DNA of 64,000 nt from Cypionkella sp. (GTDB taxonomy: Bacteria; Pseudomonadota; Alphaproteobacteria; Rhodobacterales; Rhodobacteraceae): contig NZ_JAUSBA010000046.1 in the NCBI RefSeq assembly GCF_030652235.1, forward strand, positions 1 through 64,000, read 5' to 3'. Both the position numbers and the translations under genes were made by a program. How positions within the stretch are numbered: the stretch's first letter is position 1; every line of letters begins with the position of its first letter. Positions 19,275 to 27,588 of this stretch are shown one piece after another. The notes under the pieces were generated by a model, which did no database searches, was not told the origin of the DNA, and was given only the letters and a program-made list of their open reading frames with translations.

Positions 19275-21665
19275 TCAGGTCAACCCGGCATCGCGCATCA
19301 GCTGTGCCGCCGCATCTTCCGCCAATCGCTCGCGGCCCCTACCGTCAACCGGAACCTTGCCCATCTCTAAAAACAGCGGTGCTGCCAGCGGCGAGGGGCG
19401 CTCCAGCCGGACATGGTCAATCCGGTCGCCGATCCGTTCCAGCATTGCCTCCAGCCGTCCGAAATCAATCAAGCCCCGCATCGCCTCAGCGCGGGTGATC
19501 GCCAGCATCAGATGACCCGCATCATATTTGCGCAACGTGTCGTAGAGGATATCGCTGGAAAAAGTGGCCTGCCGCCCGGATTTGCGCCGGCCCTGATGGC
19601 TGCGCTCGATCAGCCCGGCGATGATCGCGACATTGCGGAAGGTGCGCTTCATCACCGCATTGCCGCCCAGCCAACCTTCCAGATCAGCACGCAAGCTGGC
19701 ACGGTCAAGCAACGCCGCCGGATCAAGCACCTCTGTCAGCCCCCAGATCATCGTGGCATAATCGGTGGCGACAAAGCCCAGTGGATGCAGCCCCTGATCC
19801 TCCATGCGTTTGGTCAGCAAAAGCCCCAAGGTCTGCTGCGCATTGCGTCCCGCAAAGCCATACAAAACCAGATGCTGCCGCGCCTCATAGCCAAAGGTTT
19901 CCACCAACAACCGCCCCGGCTGCGGCAGCTGCGAGACCTCGCGCTGCAAGGCCAGCCACTGCGCGGTGTGGGAGGGCAGATCGGGCCAGTCCCCCTGCTG
20001 GAAAATCTGCAAAATCCGCTCGGACAGCTGCGTCGAGGTGGCAAATTTCGTCCCCGAGAACACCGCCACTTTCGGATCACGCCCCGGTTGCCGCGTCACC
20101 TCTACCGTCATCTCGCGCAACCCATCATAGCGCACCACTTGGCCGCCGATCAAAAAGGTGTCGCCGGAGGTCAGGGTGCTGGCGAAACTTTCCTCAATCT
20201 CGCCCAAAGGTGTGCCGCCCATCCGCCCCTTCAGCCGCACCTTCAGGGTTTCGGTGTCGATGATCGTGCCAAGATTCTGCCGGATCACCGCTGCGGCACG
20301 CGGGTCACGCAAAGACCATTTGCCATCGCGGATCATCAACCGCTGCCACTTGTCATAAGCGCGCAAAGCGTAGCCGCCCGTGGCGACAAAATCCAAACAG
20401 CTGTCGAACTCCGCCCGCGAAAGTCCCGCATAGGGCCCGGCAGTGATCACCTCTGCATACAGCGCATCCGCGTCGAACGGGACCGAGCAGGCGCTGGCAA
20501 GGATATGCTGGCACAAAACGTCCAACGGCCCCGGCCCGCGCGGATCACCATCCAACTGATGCGCTTTCACCGCTTGAAGGGCCGCCTGACATTCCACCAC
20601 TTCAAAGCGATTGGCAGGCACCAGCAGCGCCTTCGAGGGCGCGTTATAGCGGTGATTGGCCCGGCCAATGCGCTGCACCAGACGCTTGACGTTTTTGGGC
20701 GCGCCGACCTGAATCACCAGATCAACATCGCCCCAGTCTATCCCGAGATCAAGGCTGCCGGTGCAGACAATTGCCCGCAGGCGACCGTCGACCATCGCCT
20801 GCTCCACCCGGTCGCGCTGTTCCCGCGACAGGCTGCCGTGATGGATGCCAATTGGCAAATCTTCGGTATTCAGCAGCCACAACCGATGAAAGAAAATCTC
20901 GGCTTGTGCGCGGGTGTTGTGAAAGATCAGCGTGGTTTTGTGGCGCTTCACCTGCTCCAGAATCGCCGGAATCGCATAATGGGCGCCATTGCCCGCCCAA
21001 GGCGGCGGCTGTTGCGTGATCAGCATCGAAATATCAGGGTCGGGGCCGGGATCGGCCTGCATGACCTGCGTGTCCGCCCCAAGGAATGCCGCCAGCGCCG
21101 GAGGGTCTTCCACCGTTGCCGACAATCCGACCCGCCGCAACCCCGGCGCCAAGCTCTCCAACCGCGACAGTTGCAGCATCAGCTGATCGCCGCGTTTGCT
21201 TTCGGCAAGGGCGTGAATTTCATCGACAATCACGCGGGACAGCCCGGCGAAAATCCGTGGCGCATCCTCATAGCTAAGCAGCAGCGCAAGGCTTTCCGGC
21301 GTGGTCAACAGGATATGCGGCGGATCGGCGCGCTGCCTGCGGCGCTGGGTGTAGGTGGTATCGCCGGTGCGATCTTCAATGCGAATGGGCAGGCCCGCAC
21401 CCTCGACCGGGCGGCGCAAATTCCGCCGAATATCTGCCGTCAGCGCTTTCAACGGCGAGATATACAGCGTGTGCAATCCCTTATGCGAACCCGCTGCCAG
21501 TTCCGCTAAACTTGGCAGGAACCCCGCGAGGGTCTTCCCCCCCCCCGTCGGCGCGATCAGCAGGGTTGAGGCATCCGTCGCCCGCTTCAACATCGCCACC
21601 TGATGCGGATGCAGCGCCCAGCCTTGGGCGGCAAACCATTCACTGAGGGCGGCGGGCAATTCCAT
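19275..21665 (-). CDS. Ligase-associated Lhr-like DEXH-box helicase
   Basis: 796-residue superfamily 2 helicase of the short Lhr type that accompanies PdeM. Walker A is APTGGGKTLAG near residue 39, the DEXH box is VIVDEIHAL, and motif III is GLSATV. Motif VI reads QRIGRANHRY. The C-terminal half carries the winged-helix and Lhr-specific domains. Lhr-type enzymes unwind DNA 3' to 5' in repair. The gene is intact and starts with ATG at the position where the family normally begins (MELPAALSEWFAAQGW). Confidence 0.9.
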   Translation of the reverse strand: MELPAALSEWFAAQGWALHPHQVAMLKRATDASTLLIAPTGGGKTLAGFLPSLAELAAGSHKGLHTLYISPLKALTADIRRNLRRPVEGAGLPIRIEDRTGDTTYTQRRRQRADPPHILLTTPESLALLLSYEDAPRIFAGLSRVIVDEIHALAESKRGDQLMLQLSRLESLAPGLRRVGLSATVEDPPALAAFLGADTQVMQADPGPDPDISMLITQQPPPWAGNGAHYAIPAILEQVKRHKTTLIFHNTRAQAEIFFHRLWLLNTEDLPIGIHHGSLSREQRDRVEQAMVDGRLRAIVCTGSLDLGIDWGDVDLVIQVGAPKNVKRLVQRIGRANHRYNAPSKALLVPANRFEVVECQAALQAVKAHQLDGDPRGPGPLDVLCQHILASACSVPFDADALYAEVITAGPYAGLSRAEFDSCLDFVATGGYALRAYDKWQRLMIRDGKWSLRDPRAAAVIRQNLGTIIDTETLKVRLKGRMGGTPLGEIEESFASTLTSGDTFLIGGQVVRYDGLREMTVEVTRQPGRDPKVAVFSGTKFATSTQLSERILQIFQQGDWPDLPSHTAQWLALQREVSQLPQPGRLLVETFGYEARQHLVLYGFAGRNAQQTLGLLLTKRMEDQGLHPLGFVATDYATMIWGLTEVLDPAALLDRASLRADLEGWLGGNAVMKRTFRNVAIIAGLIERSHQGRRKSGRQATFSSDILYDTLRKYDAGHLMLAITRAEAMRGLIDFGRLEAMLERIGDRIDHVRLERPSPLAAPLFLEMGKVPVDGRGRERLAEDAAAQLMRDAGLT

Positions 21666-21722
21666 CCCCGCAAGCTAGGGCGCGCAGGTGCTAAGGAAAA
21701 CCCTCTGCCTGCTTAACAATTT

Positions 21723-21752
21723 CATCTTGGCCTAAATACTCCCGCCGGAGGC
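21723..21752. repeat. Single arm of the CTCCCGCCGGAGG intergenic repeat
   Basis: CATCTTGGCCTAAATACTCC followed by CGCCGGAGGC matches the left half of the inverted repeats at 43482-43544 and 57941-57998. Only one arm is present here, so it would not fold into the full stem. It lies between the divergent helicase and YmdB-like genes. Confidence 0.75.
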
Positions 21753-21818
21753 TTCCACCGCCGCCACAATGTCGCGGATGGGCTTGCTGCCGCCGTCCTC
21801 ACAGCCTAAGCAATCTCC

Positions 21819-22631
21819 ATGAAAATACTGTTTTTAGGCGATGTGATGGGGCGGGCAGGGCGGGCAGCGATTGTGGATCGCCTGCCAAGCTTGCGCCGTG
21901 ATTGGGGACTCGATTTTGTCGTGGTCAATGGCGAGAACGCATCTCAGGGCGCGGGTCTTACGGCGGAACACGCACGGCTGTTGCTGAGTGCAGGCGCGGA
22001 TTGCCTGACCTTGGGCGATCATGCCTTCGATCAAAAAGACATGCTGCAATACATCGAAGCCGAACCCCGGATCATCCGGCCGTTGAACTTCTCCAAGGTC
22101 GCTCCGGGGCGGGGTGTGAAGATCTTTGACGCCACGCAGGGGCGCAAGGTTCTGGTGACTCAGGTGCTGGGGCAGGTGTTCATGAAGCGCCCGTTTGACG
22201 ATCCGTTTTCTGCTGTCGAAACCATCCTGAAAACCCATCGCCTTGGCGCAGCAGTGCAGGCAGCGGTGGTGGATGTCCACGCCGAAGCCACATCCGAGAA
22301 GATGGCGATGGGGCATTGGTGCGACGGGCAGGCGTCGTTGGTGGTCGGCACCCATACCCATGTGCCAACGGGTGATGCGCAAATTCTGGCCGGCGGCACG
22401 GCCTATATGACCGATGCTGGGATGTGCGGCGATTACAACTCGGTGATCGGGATGGAAAAGCTGGAGCCTTTGCGCCGCTTCATCACCGGCATGTCGAGCG
22501 CGCGGTTTACCCCCGCCGAAGGCCCCGCCACGTTGTCGGGGGCCTATGTCGAAACCGATGATCGCACGGGCAAAGCCTTGAAAATCAAGATGATCCGCAA
22601 TGGCGGCACCTTAGAGCAATCCAACCCGTGA
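21819..22631 (+). CDS. YmdB-family metallophosphoesterase (cyclic nucleotide phosphodiesterase-like)
   Basis: 270-residue protein of the TIGR00282/YmdB type. Metal ligands are recognisable in FLGDVMGRAG, VVNGENASQGAGLT, GDHAFDQKD, VVDVHAEATSEK and GTHTHVPTGD. Characterised relatives hydrolyse 2',3'-cyclic nucleotides; the physiological role in alphaproteobacteria is not established. The start ATG gives the complete family length. The following transporter gene begins at a GTG that overlaps this stop by 4 bp, so the two are translationally coupled. Confidence 0.85.
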   Translation: MKILFLGDVMGRAGRAAIVDRLPSLRRDWGLDFVVVNGENASQGAGLTAEHARLLLSAGADCLTLGDHAFDQKDMLQYIEAEPRIIRPLNFSKVAPGRGVKIFDATQGRKVLVTQVLGQVFMKRPFDDPFSAVETILKTHRLGAAVQAAVVDVHAEATSEKMAMGHWCDGQASLVVGTHTHVPTGDAQILAGGTAYMTDAGMCGDYNSVIGMEKLEPLRRFITGMSSARFTPAEGPATLSGAYVETDDRTGKALKIKMIRNGGTLEQSNP

Positions 22632-23566
22632 GTGCGGTGCCGCTTCATGCCCAAGCCGCACCAAAACGCGGGCATCTGCTGCTGATCCTGCTCTGTCTTG
22701 GTCTTGGTTGGGGTATGACGCAGCCATTGGGCAAGATCGCGGCCAGTACGGGGCATCAGCCGTTCGGGTTGATCTTCTGGCAACTTATTGTTTGCACCTT
22801 CGTGCTGGGGTCACTGACTTTGCTGCGCGGCAAGCGGCTGTCGCTGCGCCCCGAGGCTTTGCAGTTTTACGTCGTTGTCGCGGTGCTTGGCACGCTGGTT
22901 CCAAATGCCACCTTCTACATCTCGGTTGCCCGTCTGCCTTCGGGGATCATGTCAATTCTGATCTCGATGGTGCCGCTTCTGGCGTTTCCCATGGCGATGG
23001 CGCTTGGGATGGACAATTTCTCGCCGCGCCGTTTGGTGGGTCTGGGGCTTGGCCTTGCCGGCGTGCTGTTGATCGCCTTGCCCAACGCCAGTCTTCCCGA
23101 TCCGGCGATGGCGGCGTTTTTGCCGATTGCGATGATTGGCCCGCTGTTTTACGCGATGGAAAGCACCTATGTCGCAAAAACTGGCACCGCCGGGATGGAT
23201 GCACTGCAAGCGATGTTTGGCGCGTCACTGGTGGGATTGATCCTGTGCACGCCGATCATGCTGGCGCTTGGTCATGGCTTTGCCATGCCCCTGCCGCCCG
23301 GGCGCGCCGAATGGGCGCTGATCGCTTCTTCCGCGATGCATGCGCTGCTGTATTCCGCTTTCGTCTGGCTGGCGGCGAAAGCCGGCGCGGTGTTTGCGTC
23401 GCAATGCAGCTATATCGTCACTGCATCCGGCGTGATCTGGGCGATGCTGCTGTTGGGCGAACGCTTTAGCCCTTGGGTCTGGGCGGCGGCTTGCGTGATG
23501 TTGGCGGGCCTTAGCCTTGTGCAGCCGAAACTGCGGCACCAAACCCTGCAACCGTTGAACGAATAG
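22628..23566 (+). CDS. DMT-superfamily (EamA) exporter
   Basis: 312-residue inner-membrane protein with about ten hydrophobic segments in two EamA repeats. GWGMTQPLGK begins the first repeat and FASQCSYIVTASGVIWAMLLLGE lies in the second. EamA transporters usually export metabolites or amino acids; the substrate here is unknown. It starts with GTG at 22628, overlapping the phosphoesterase stop, and ends 84 bp before the YebC gene. Confidence 0.85.
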   Translation: MSAVPLHAQAAPKRGHLLLILLCLGLGWGMTQPLGKIAASTGHQPFGLIFWQLIVCTFVLGSLTLLRGKRLSLRPEALQFYVVVAVLGTLVPNATFYISVARLPSGIMSILISMVPLLAFPMAMALGMDNFSPRRLVGLGLGLAGVLLIALPNASLPDPAMAAFLPIAMIGPLFYAMESTYVAKTGTAGMDALQAMFGASLVGLILCTPIMLALGHGFAMPLPPGRAEWALIASSAMHALLYSAFVWLAAKAGAVFASQCSYIVTASGVIWAMLLLGERFSPWVWAAACVMLAGLSLVQPKLRHQTLQPLNE

Positions 23567-23650
23567 GCTTGATTTGCAGGCGGGGTTGCACCTGCAGGGC
23601 AGGCTGGTGTATGGCAATCCAACACCTGAATTAGGGATCGGAGACGGGTC

Positions 23651-24394
23651 ATGGCAGGCCATTCAAAATGGGCGAACATTCAGCACCGCAAGGGCAAGCA
23701 GGATAAACTCCGCTCAAAAATGTTTTCAAAGCTGGCGAAGGAAATCACCGTTGCCGCCAAGATGGGGATGCCCGACGTCGACATGAACCCACGTCTGCGG
23801 CTGGCGGTGAAAGCGGCAAAATCCGTGTCGATGCCGAAAGACGTGATCGACCGCGCGATCAAGAAAAGCCAGATGGGCGATGGTGCCGATTACACCGAAA
23901 TCCGCTACGAAGGTTACGGCGTGAATGGCATCGCCATTATGGTTGAGGCGATGACCGACAACCTGAACCGCACCGCGTCAAATGTGCGCAGCTATTTCAG
24001 CAAATGCGGCGGCAATCTGGGGCAGACCGGTTCGGTTTCGCATGGTTTCGACCGTATGGGTGAAATCTCATATCCCGCCTCGGCTGGCTCTGCCGATGAT
24101 GTGATGATGGCCGCTTTGGATGCGGGTGCCGATGATGTCGAATCCGATGAAGATGGCCACTGGATCTATTGCTCGGTTGAGGCTTTGAACGAGGTCTCCG
24201 ACGCTTTGGAGAAAGCCTTGGGCGAGTCGCTGGAATCCAAGCTGATTTGGAAAGCGCAAGTGCTGACCGAGGTGGATCTGGATACTGCCACCAAACTGAT
24301 GCGGCTTATCGACATGCTGGAAGAGGATGACGATGTGCAAACCGTCACCCATAACTTCGATATGTCGGAAGAAGTGGCGGCACAGCTGGAATAA
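23651..24394 (+). CDS. yebC: YebC/PmpR-family protein
   Basis: 247-residue YebC/TACO1-family protein, beginning [18 protein letters not shown], the invariant N-terminal signature. Further markers are [17 protein letters not shown] and NRTASNVRS. Family members have been described as transcription regulators and more recently as ribosome-associated factors that relieve stalling at proline stretches. The ATG follows a GGGATCGGAGA leader. A GC-rich stem-loop lies 7 bp after the stop. Confidence 0.95.
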   Translation: MAGHSKWANIQHRKGKQDKLRSKMFSKLAKEITVAAKMGMPDVDMNPRLRLAVKAAKSVSMPKDVIDRAIKKSQMGDGADYTEIRYEGYGVNGIAIMVEAMTDNLNRTASNVRSYFSKCGGNLGQTGSVSHGFDRMGEISYPASAGSADDVMMAALDAGADDVESDEDGHWIYCSVEALNEVSDALEKALGESLESKLIWKAQVLTEVDLDTATKLMRLIDMLEEDDDVQTVTHNFDMSEEVAAQLE

Positions 24395-24400
24395 GCGAGC

Positions 24401-24419
24401 GGTGGGGTGGAACCCCACC
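24401..24419. terminator. GC-rich stem-loop downstream of yebC
   Basis: GGTGGGGT and ACCCCACC form a perfect 8 bp stem with a three-base loop. There is no T-run, so termination is only likely, not certain. Confidence 0.5.
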
Positions 24420-24818
24420 CTACGCCATCAACAGAGCCGGGTGATCGCCAAAACACCAAATCAACTAGGGGCTGTTGACGTTCAGGATTCCCAAATCACC
24501 TGACTTTTGATTCAAGGTTGCAAACAGAGGAGCGCAGCCTTGATGCGAAGGGTTTTGAACGATGGCCAGTGGGCAACAGTTGAGCCGTATTGCCTTGGGA
24601 AGTCATCCGATCCGGGACAAACCGGGCGTGACCCCCGGCTGTTTGTGGAAGCGGTCTTATGCATTGTGCGCACCGGGGCGCAGTGGCGAGAGTTGCCGGA
24701 AGAGTTTGGCAAGTGGAACTCTGTCTTCAGGCGGTTCCGCAGATGGGTCAACGCGGATGTGTTCTATAATATGTTCAGAGTGTTAGCCGCAGACGCCGAC
24801 CTAGAATATGCCGTGGTT

Positions 24819-24856
24819 CCCTCTCGGTGAATGTTCCATTCACCTGCCGGGCAACG
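24819..24856 (+). repeat. Palindromic insertion element, copy 1 (38 bp)
   Basis: The element starts CCCTCTC, has a perfect 8 bp stem GGTGAATG/CATTCACC with a three-base loop, and ends TGCCGGGCAACG. It interrupts the IS427 transposase between GTT and the GAT codon of the first catalytic aspartate. Removing it restores VVDSTIV. Confidence 0.85.
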
Positions 24857-25077
24857 GATAGTACCATCGTCAAAGTCCACCGCTTGGGTCAGGGTGCAAA
24901 AGGGGGCCTCATTGCGAGGCCATCGGCCGCTCTCGCGGCGGCATAACGACGAATATACTGGCTCTGACGGACGCCCTCGGTAACCTCGTCGACTTTCGCC
25001 TGATGCCGGGACAAGCCCACGATATACGCGAGACCGACACGCTGATCTGCGGCCTGACAGCCTGACACCTGCTGGCC

Positions 25078-25116
25078 CCCTTTCATGGTTTGAAAACAAA
25101 CCATTGCCGGGCAACG
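25078..25116 (+). repeat. Palindromic insertion element, copy 2 (39 bp)
   Basis: The element starts CCCTTTC, has a perfect 8 bp stem ATGGTTTG/CAAACCAT around AAAA, and ends TGCCGGGCAACG. It sits immediately before the GAC codon of the second catalytic aspartate of the same transposase. Removing it restores LADRAFDADW. It is 13 codons long and open in frame. Confidence 0.88.
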
Positions 25117-25390
25117 GACAGGGCCTTTGATGCGGACTGGTTGCGCACTGACCTGAAGGAACGCGGTATCATTGCTGTCATCCCACCAAAATCGAACCGA
25201 AAGCTCCCATCTGTGTTCGACAAGGAAACCTACAAATGGCGACATCTGATCGAAAACTACTTCGGAAAATTGAAGGAAAACAGAGGAATAGAGATCCGCG
25301 CCTGCAAGACAGACCAGCGCTTCACAGCCTTCATAGCAACCCTCATTCAAATACGGTGAACGTCAACAGCCCCTAATTAAATAAATACTT

Positions 25391-25546
25391 AGTGGCGGAT
25401 CAACAGGGTGCGTGCGGTCTCCTCCAGCGCTTTCAGGCGTTGCGAGATGGTCGAGGGGGTGGCATGCAATTCGGCTGCGGCAAGATCAAACGAGCCGCGA
25501 CGATGCACGGCGGCGAGGGCGGCGAGTTTGGCGGGATCGAACAGTA
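25391..25546 (-). pseudogene. ArgP-like LysR regulator, N-terminal remnant
   Basis: About 50 codons encode the helix-turn-helix of an ArgP/IciA-type LysR regulator: LFDPAKLAALAAVHRRGSFD, AAAELHATPSTISQRLKALE, then a short unrelated tail and stop. The start codon is missing (an in-frame stop lies just upstream), and the effector domain of roughly 240 residues is gone. The fragment lies 17 bp from the IS427-group element and points away from the ACT-lysE genes. That is the classic argP/argO divergent layout, so this was probably their activator. Confidence 0.8.
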
Positions 25547-25628
25547 GCCGGGCTTATCTGATTGGAGACTTATTAACTTGAGTGAAGTCGTGACAGGCTG
25601 CTAGGTCAAGTCGAAACCGGAGGATGTG

Positions 25629-26012
25629 ATGGCGGGTGAGGCGGATTTGGCGGTATTGCTGCGGTCGATGCAGCCGGAGTTGCATGCGGCGGCTTATGGA
25701 TATGCGGTGACCGACAGGGCCGTGGTTGGGGTGTTTGCGCAAGTGGCTGAGGCCGAGGGCATGACGGTAATTGCGACGATTCAGGTTCTTCAGGCGCATG
25801 GGATCGTGGTGGAACCCGCTTGGGCGCGGATCAGTTTGACGGTGCATTCTGATCTGGCGGCGGTGGGGTTGACGGCGGCGATTGCGCAGGCTTTGGCGGC
25901 GACAGGGATCAGCGCCAATGTGGTGGCGGGGTTTTACCATGATCATGTGTTTGTGCCTTGGGAGCGGCGTTTGGATGCAATGGCGGCGCTGCGGGGGCTG
26001 AGCGATGCTTGA
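25629..26012 (+). CDS. ACT domain-containing protein
   Basis: 127-residue protein with two ACT-like halves. The second half (WARISLTVHSDLAAVGLTAA) and the terminal HDHVFVPWERRLDAMAAL are typical of small ACT_7/CASTOR-like proteins that bind amino acids. The ATG at 25629 follows GGAGG at 25619-25623. It overlaps lysE by 8 bp, so both are likely made together. A role in sensing the amino acid exported by LysE is plausible but unproven. Confidence 0.7.
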   Translation: MAGEADLAVLLRSMQPELHAAAYGYAVTDRAVVGVFAQVAEAEGMTVIATIQVLQAHGIVVEPAWARISLTVHSDLAAVGLTAAIAQALAATGISANVVAGFYHDHVFVPWERRLDAMAALRGLSDA

Positions 26013-26610
26013 AGCGGCGGTTCAGGGCTATTTGGTGTCACTCAGCCTGATTTTGGCGATTGGGGCGCAGAATGCATTCGTGTTGCGGCAAGGTTTGCGG
26101 CGCGAGCATGTTGGCGTGGTGGTGCTGGCTTGCGCTATTTCTGATGCGATTTTGATCGCGCTGGGGGTGACGGGGTTTGGCGTGGTTTCGGCCTCGGTGC
26201 CGTGGATTGGCGAGGCGATGCGCTGGGGTGGGGTGGTTTTCCTGCTGGTGTATGGCGGCTTGCGGTTCAAGGCGGCCTTGGCGGGGGGCGAGGCGCTGAA
26301 ACCGGGTGATGGCGCAGCAACCAGCGTGTCAAAAGTGCTGACGACGGTGTTGGTGCTGACTTGGGCCAATCCGCATGTTTATCTGGATACTGTGGTGTTG
26401 CTGGGTTCGATCTCGGCGCAGTATCCGGGGCATCGCTTGGCGTTTGGGGTGGCGGCGGCTTGCGGCAGTTTTAGTTTCTTCACGGCTTTGGGCTATGGGG
26501 CACGGTTGCTGGCCCCAGTGTTTGCCAATCCCAAGGCTTGGGTGGTGTTGGAGATTATCGTTGGTGCCACGATGTGGGCCATCGCGCTTGGGCTTGCCTT
26601 TGGCGGTTAG
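26005..26610 (+). CDS. LysE/ArgO-family amino acid exporter
   Basis: 201-residue membrane protein with about six hydrophobic segments. GAQNAFVLRQGL near the N-terminus is the LysE/ArgO hallmark and TWANPHVYLDTVVLLGS confirms the family. It should export lysine or arginine. In relatives the divergent argP gene activates it; here that regulator is a remnant. The start overlaps the ACT gene. Confidence 0.9.
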   Translation: MLEAAVQGYLVSLSLILAIGAQNAFVLRQGLRREHVGVVVLACAISDAILIALGVTGFGVVSASVPWIGEAMRWGGVVFLLVYGGLRFKAALAGGEALKPGDGAATSVSKVLTTVLVLTWANPHVYLDTVVLLGSISAQYPGHRLAFGVAAACGSFSFFTALGYGARLLAPVFANPKAWVVLEIIVGATMWAIALGLAFGG

Positions 26611-26628
26611 GCTTGGTTCTGTCGGCAG

Positions 26629-27510
26629 ATGAAAATGACCGATCTGGGACGACCCCGCGAGGGGATGATGTGGATGGTGCTATCGGGGCTTTCCTTTGTG
26701 GGGGTCAACGGCATCGTGCGCTATCTCGGCACGGATTTGCCTGCCGCGCAGTCGGCTTTTTTGCGCTTTGCCTTCGGGGTGCTGCTGTTGGCTCCGGTGC
26801 TGCCGGGACTGGCGCGGGGGATGAGCGGCCAGGTGCTGCGGCTGTTTGCGTGGCGCGGGGTGATGCACACCATTGCGGTGCTGTTCTGGTTCTATGCGAT
26901 GGCGCGGATTCCCGTCGCCCATGCCACGGCGATTGGCTATCTTAATCCGGTTTTGATGCTGATCGCCGGGGCGGTGATTTTGCATGAGAAGTTCTCTACC
27001 CGGCGGATCATTGCGGTGGCGGTGGCTTTGGCGGGAGCGCTAATAGTGCTGCGGCCGGGGGTGCAGGCGCTGAATATCGGGCATCTGAGTCAGATCGGGG
27101 CTTCGGTGTTCTTCTGTGCAAGTTATTTGTTTGCCAAAAGGTTAACGGCGCTGGCCAGTGCTTCGGTGATTGTGGCGATGATGTCTGTGACGGTGACGAT
27201 TGGGCTGGCCCCCTTGGCGTGGTGGGTGTGGGTTCCGGTCAGTTGGGCGCAACTGGGCTGGCTTGCGATTGTCGCGGGCTGTGCCACCTCGGGGCATTAC
27301 TGCATGACACGGGCGTTCCGGGCCGCACCCTTTACCGTGACGCAGCCGGTGACCTTTCTGTCGCTGGTCTGGGCCACGGCATTGGGCGCGATTGTGTTCG
27401 ATGAGGCGGTGGATGTTTTCGTGCTGCTCGGCGGGGCGATGATCATCGGGGCGATTACTTTTGTGACGTGGCGGGATGCGGTAGACGCCTCCGCCTTACA
27501 GGGCGACTGA
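26629..27510 (+). CDS. DMT-superfamily (EamA) transporter
   Basis: 293-residue inner-membrane protein with two EamA repeats and about ten hydrophobic segments. The pattern MMWMVLSGLSFVGVNGIVRY, AMARIPVAHATAIGYLNPV and TRAFRAAPFTVTQPVTFL is typical of the family. It follows lysE by 18 bp and is probably in the same operon. The substrate is unknown. Confidence 0.85.
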   Translation: MKMTDLGRPREGMMWMVLSGLSFVGVNGIVRYLGTDLPAAQSAFLRFAFGVLLLAPVLPGLARGMSGQVLRLFAWRGVMHTIAVLFWFYAMARIPVAHATAIGYLNPVLMLIAGAVILHEKFSTRRIIAVAVALAGALIVLRPGVQALNIGHLSQIGASVFFCASYLFAKRLTALASASVIVAMMSVTVTIGLAPLAWWVWVPVSWAQLGWLAIVAGCATSGHYCMTRAFRAAPFTVTQPVTFLSLVWATALGAIVFDEAVDVFVLLGGAMIIGAITFVTWRDAVDASALQGD

Positions 27511-27588
27511 CCACCGCGCGCTCTGGTGCGGCGGTATTAAGGGGTTTTTCATAGCTTCTGCCTCCAAGAGCGTTTTGCGGAGGTTTAT

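Larger units (their letters stand above)
24543..25359 (+). pseudogene. IS427-group transposase, multiply disrupted
   Basis: The DDE transposase can be read in pieces. The N-terminal part runs to DLEYAVV, then D-STIVKVHRLGQGA, then after a one-base shift EAIGRSRGGITTNILALTDALGNL and MPGQAHD, and finally DRAFDADW to YKWRHLIENYFGKLKENRGI. Palindromic insertions lie immediately before the first catalytic aspartate codon (24819-24856) and the second (25078-25116). The second insertion is 39 bp and keeps the frame; the first is 38 bp and brings an immediate stop. A TGA replaces what should be an arginine codon before HLLA. The likely start is the ATG at 24543. Confidence 0.9.
24468..25373 (+). mobile_element. 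IS5-family (IS427-group) insertion sequence, inactive
   Basis: A 906 bp element bounded by perfect 17 bp inverted repeats: GGGGCTGTTGACGTTCA at 24468-24484 and its complement at 25357-25373. A TA dinucleotide on each side is the likely target duplication. It contains one transposase gene broken by two short palindromic insertions, a single-base frameshift and a nonsense codon. Without the two insertions it would be 829 bp, a normal length for the group. It lies 17 bp from a decayed argP remnant and may have removed the rest of that gene. Confidence 0.92.

Noticed and set aside
19413-21509. A 698-codon open frame on the plus strand
   Set aside because: It is antisense to the Lhr-like helicase, whose motifs are complete; the plus-strand translation has no recognisable domain.
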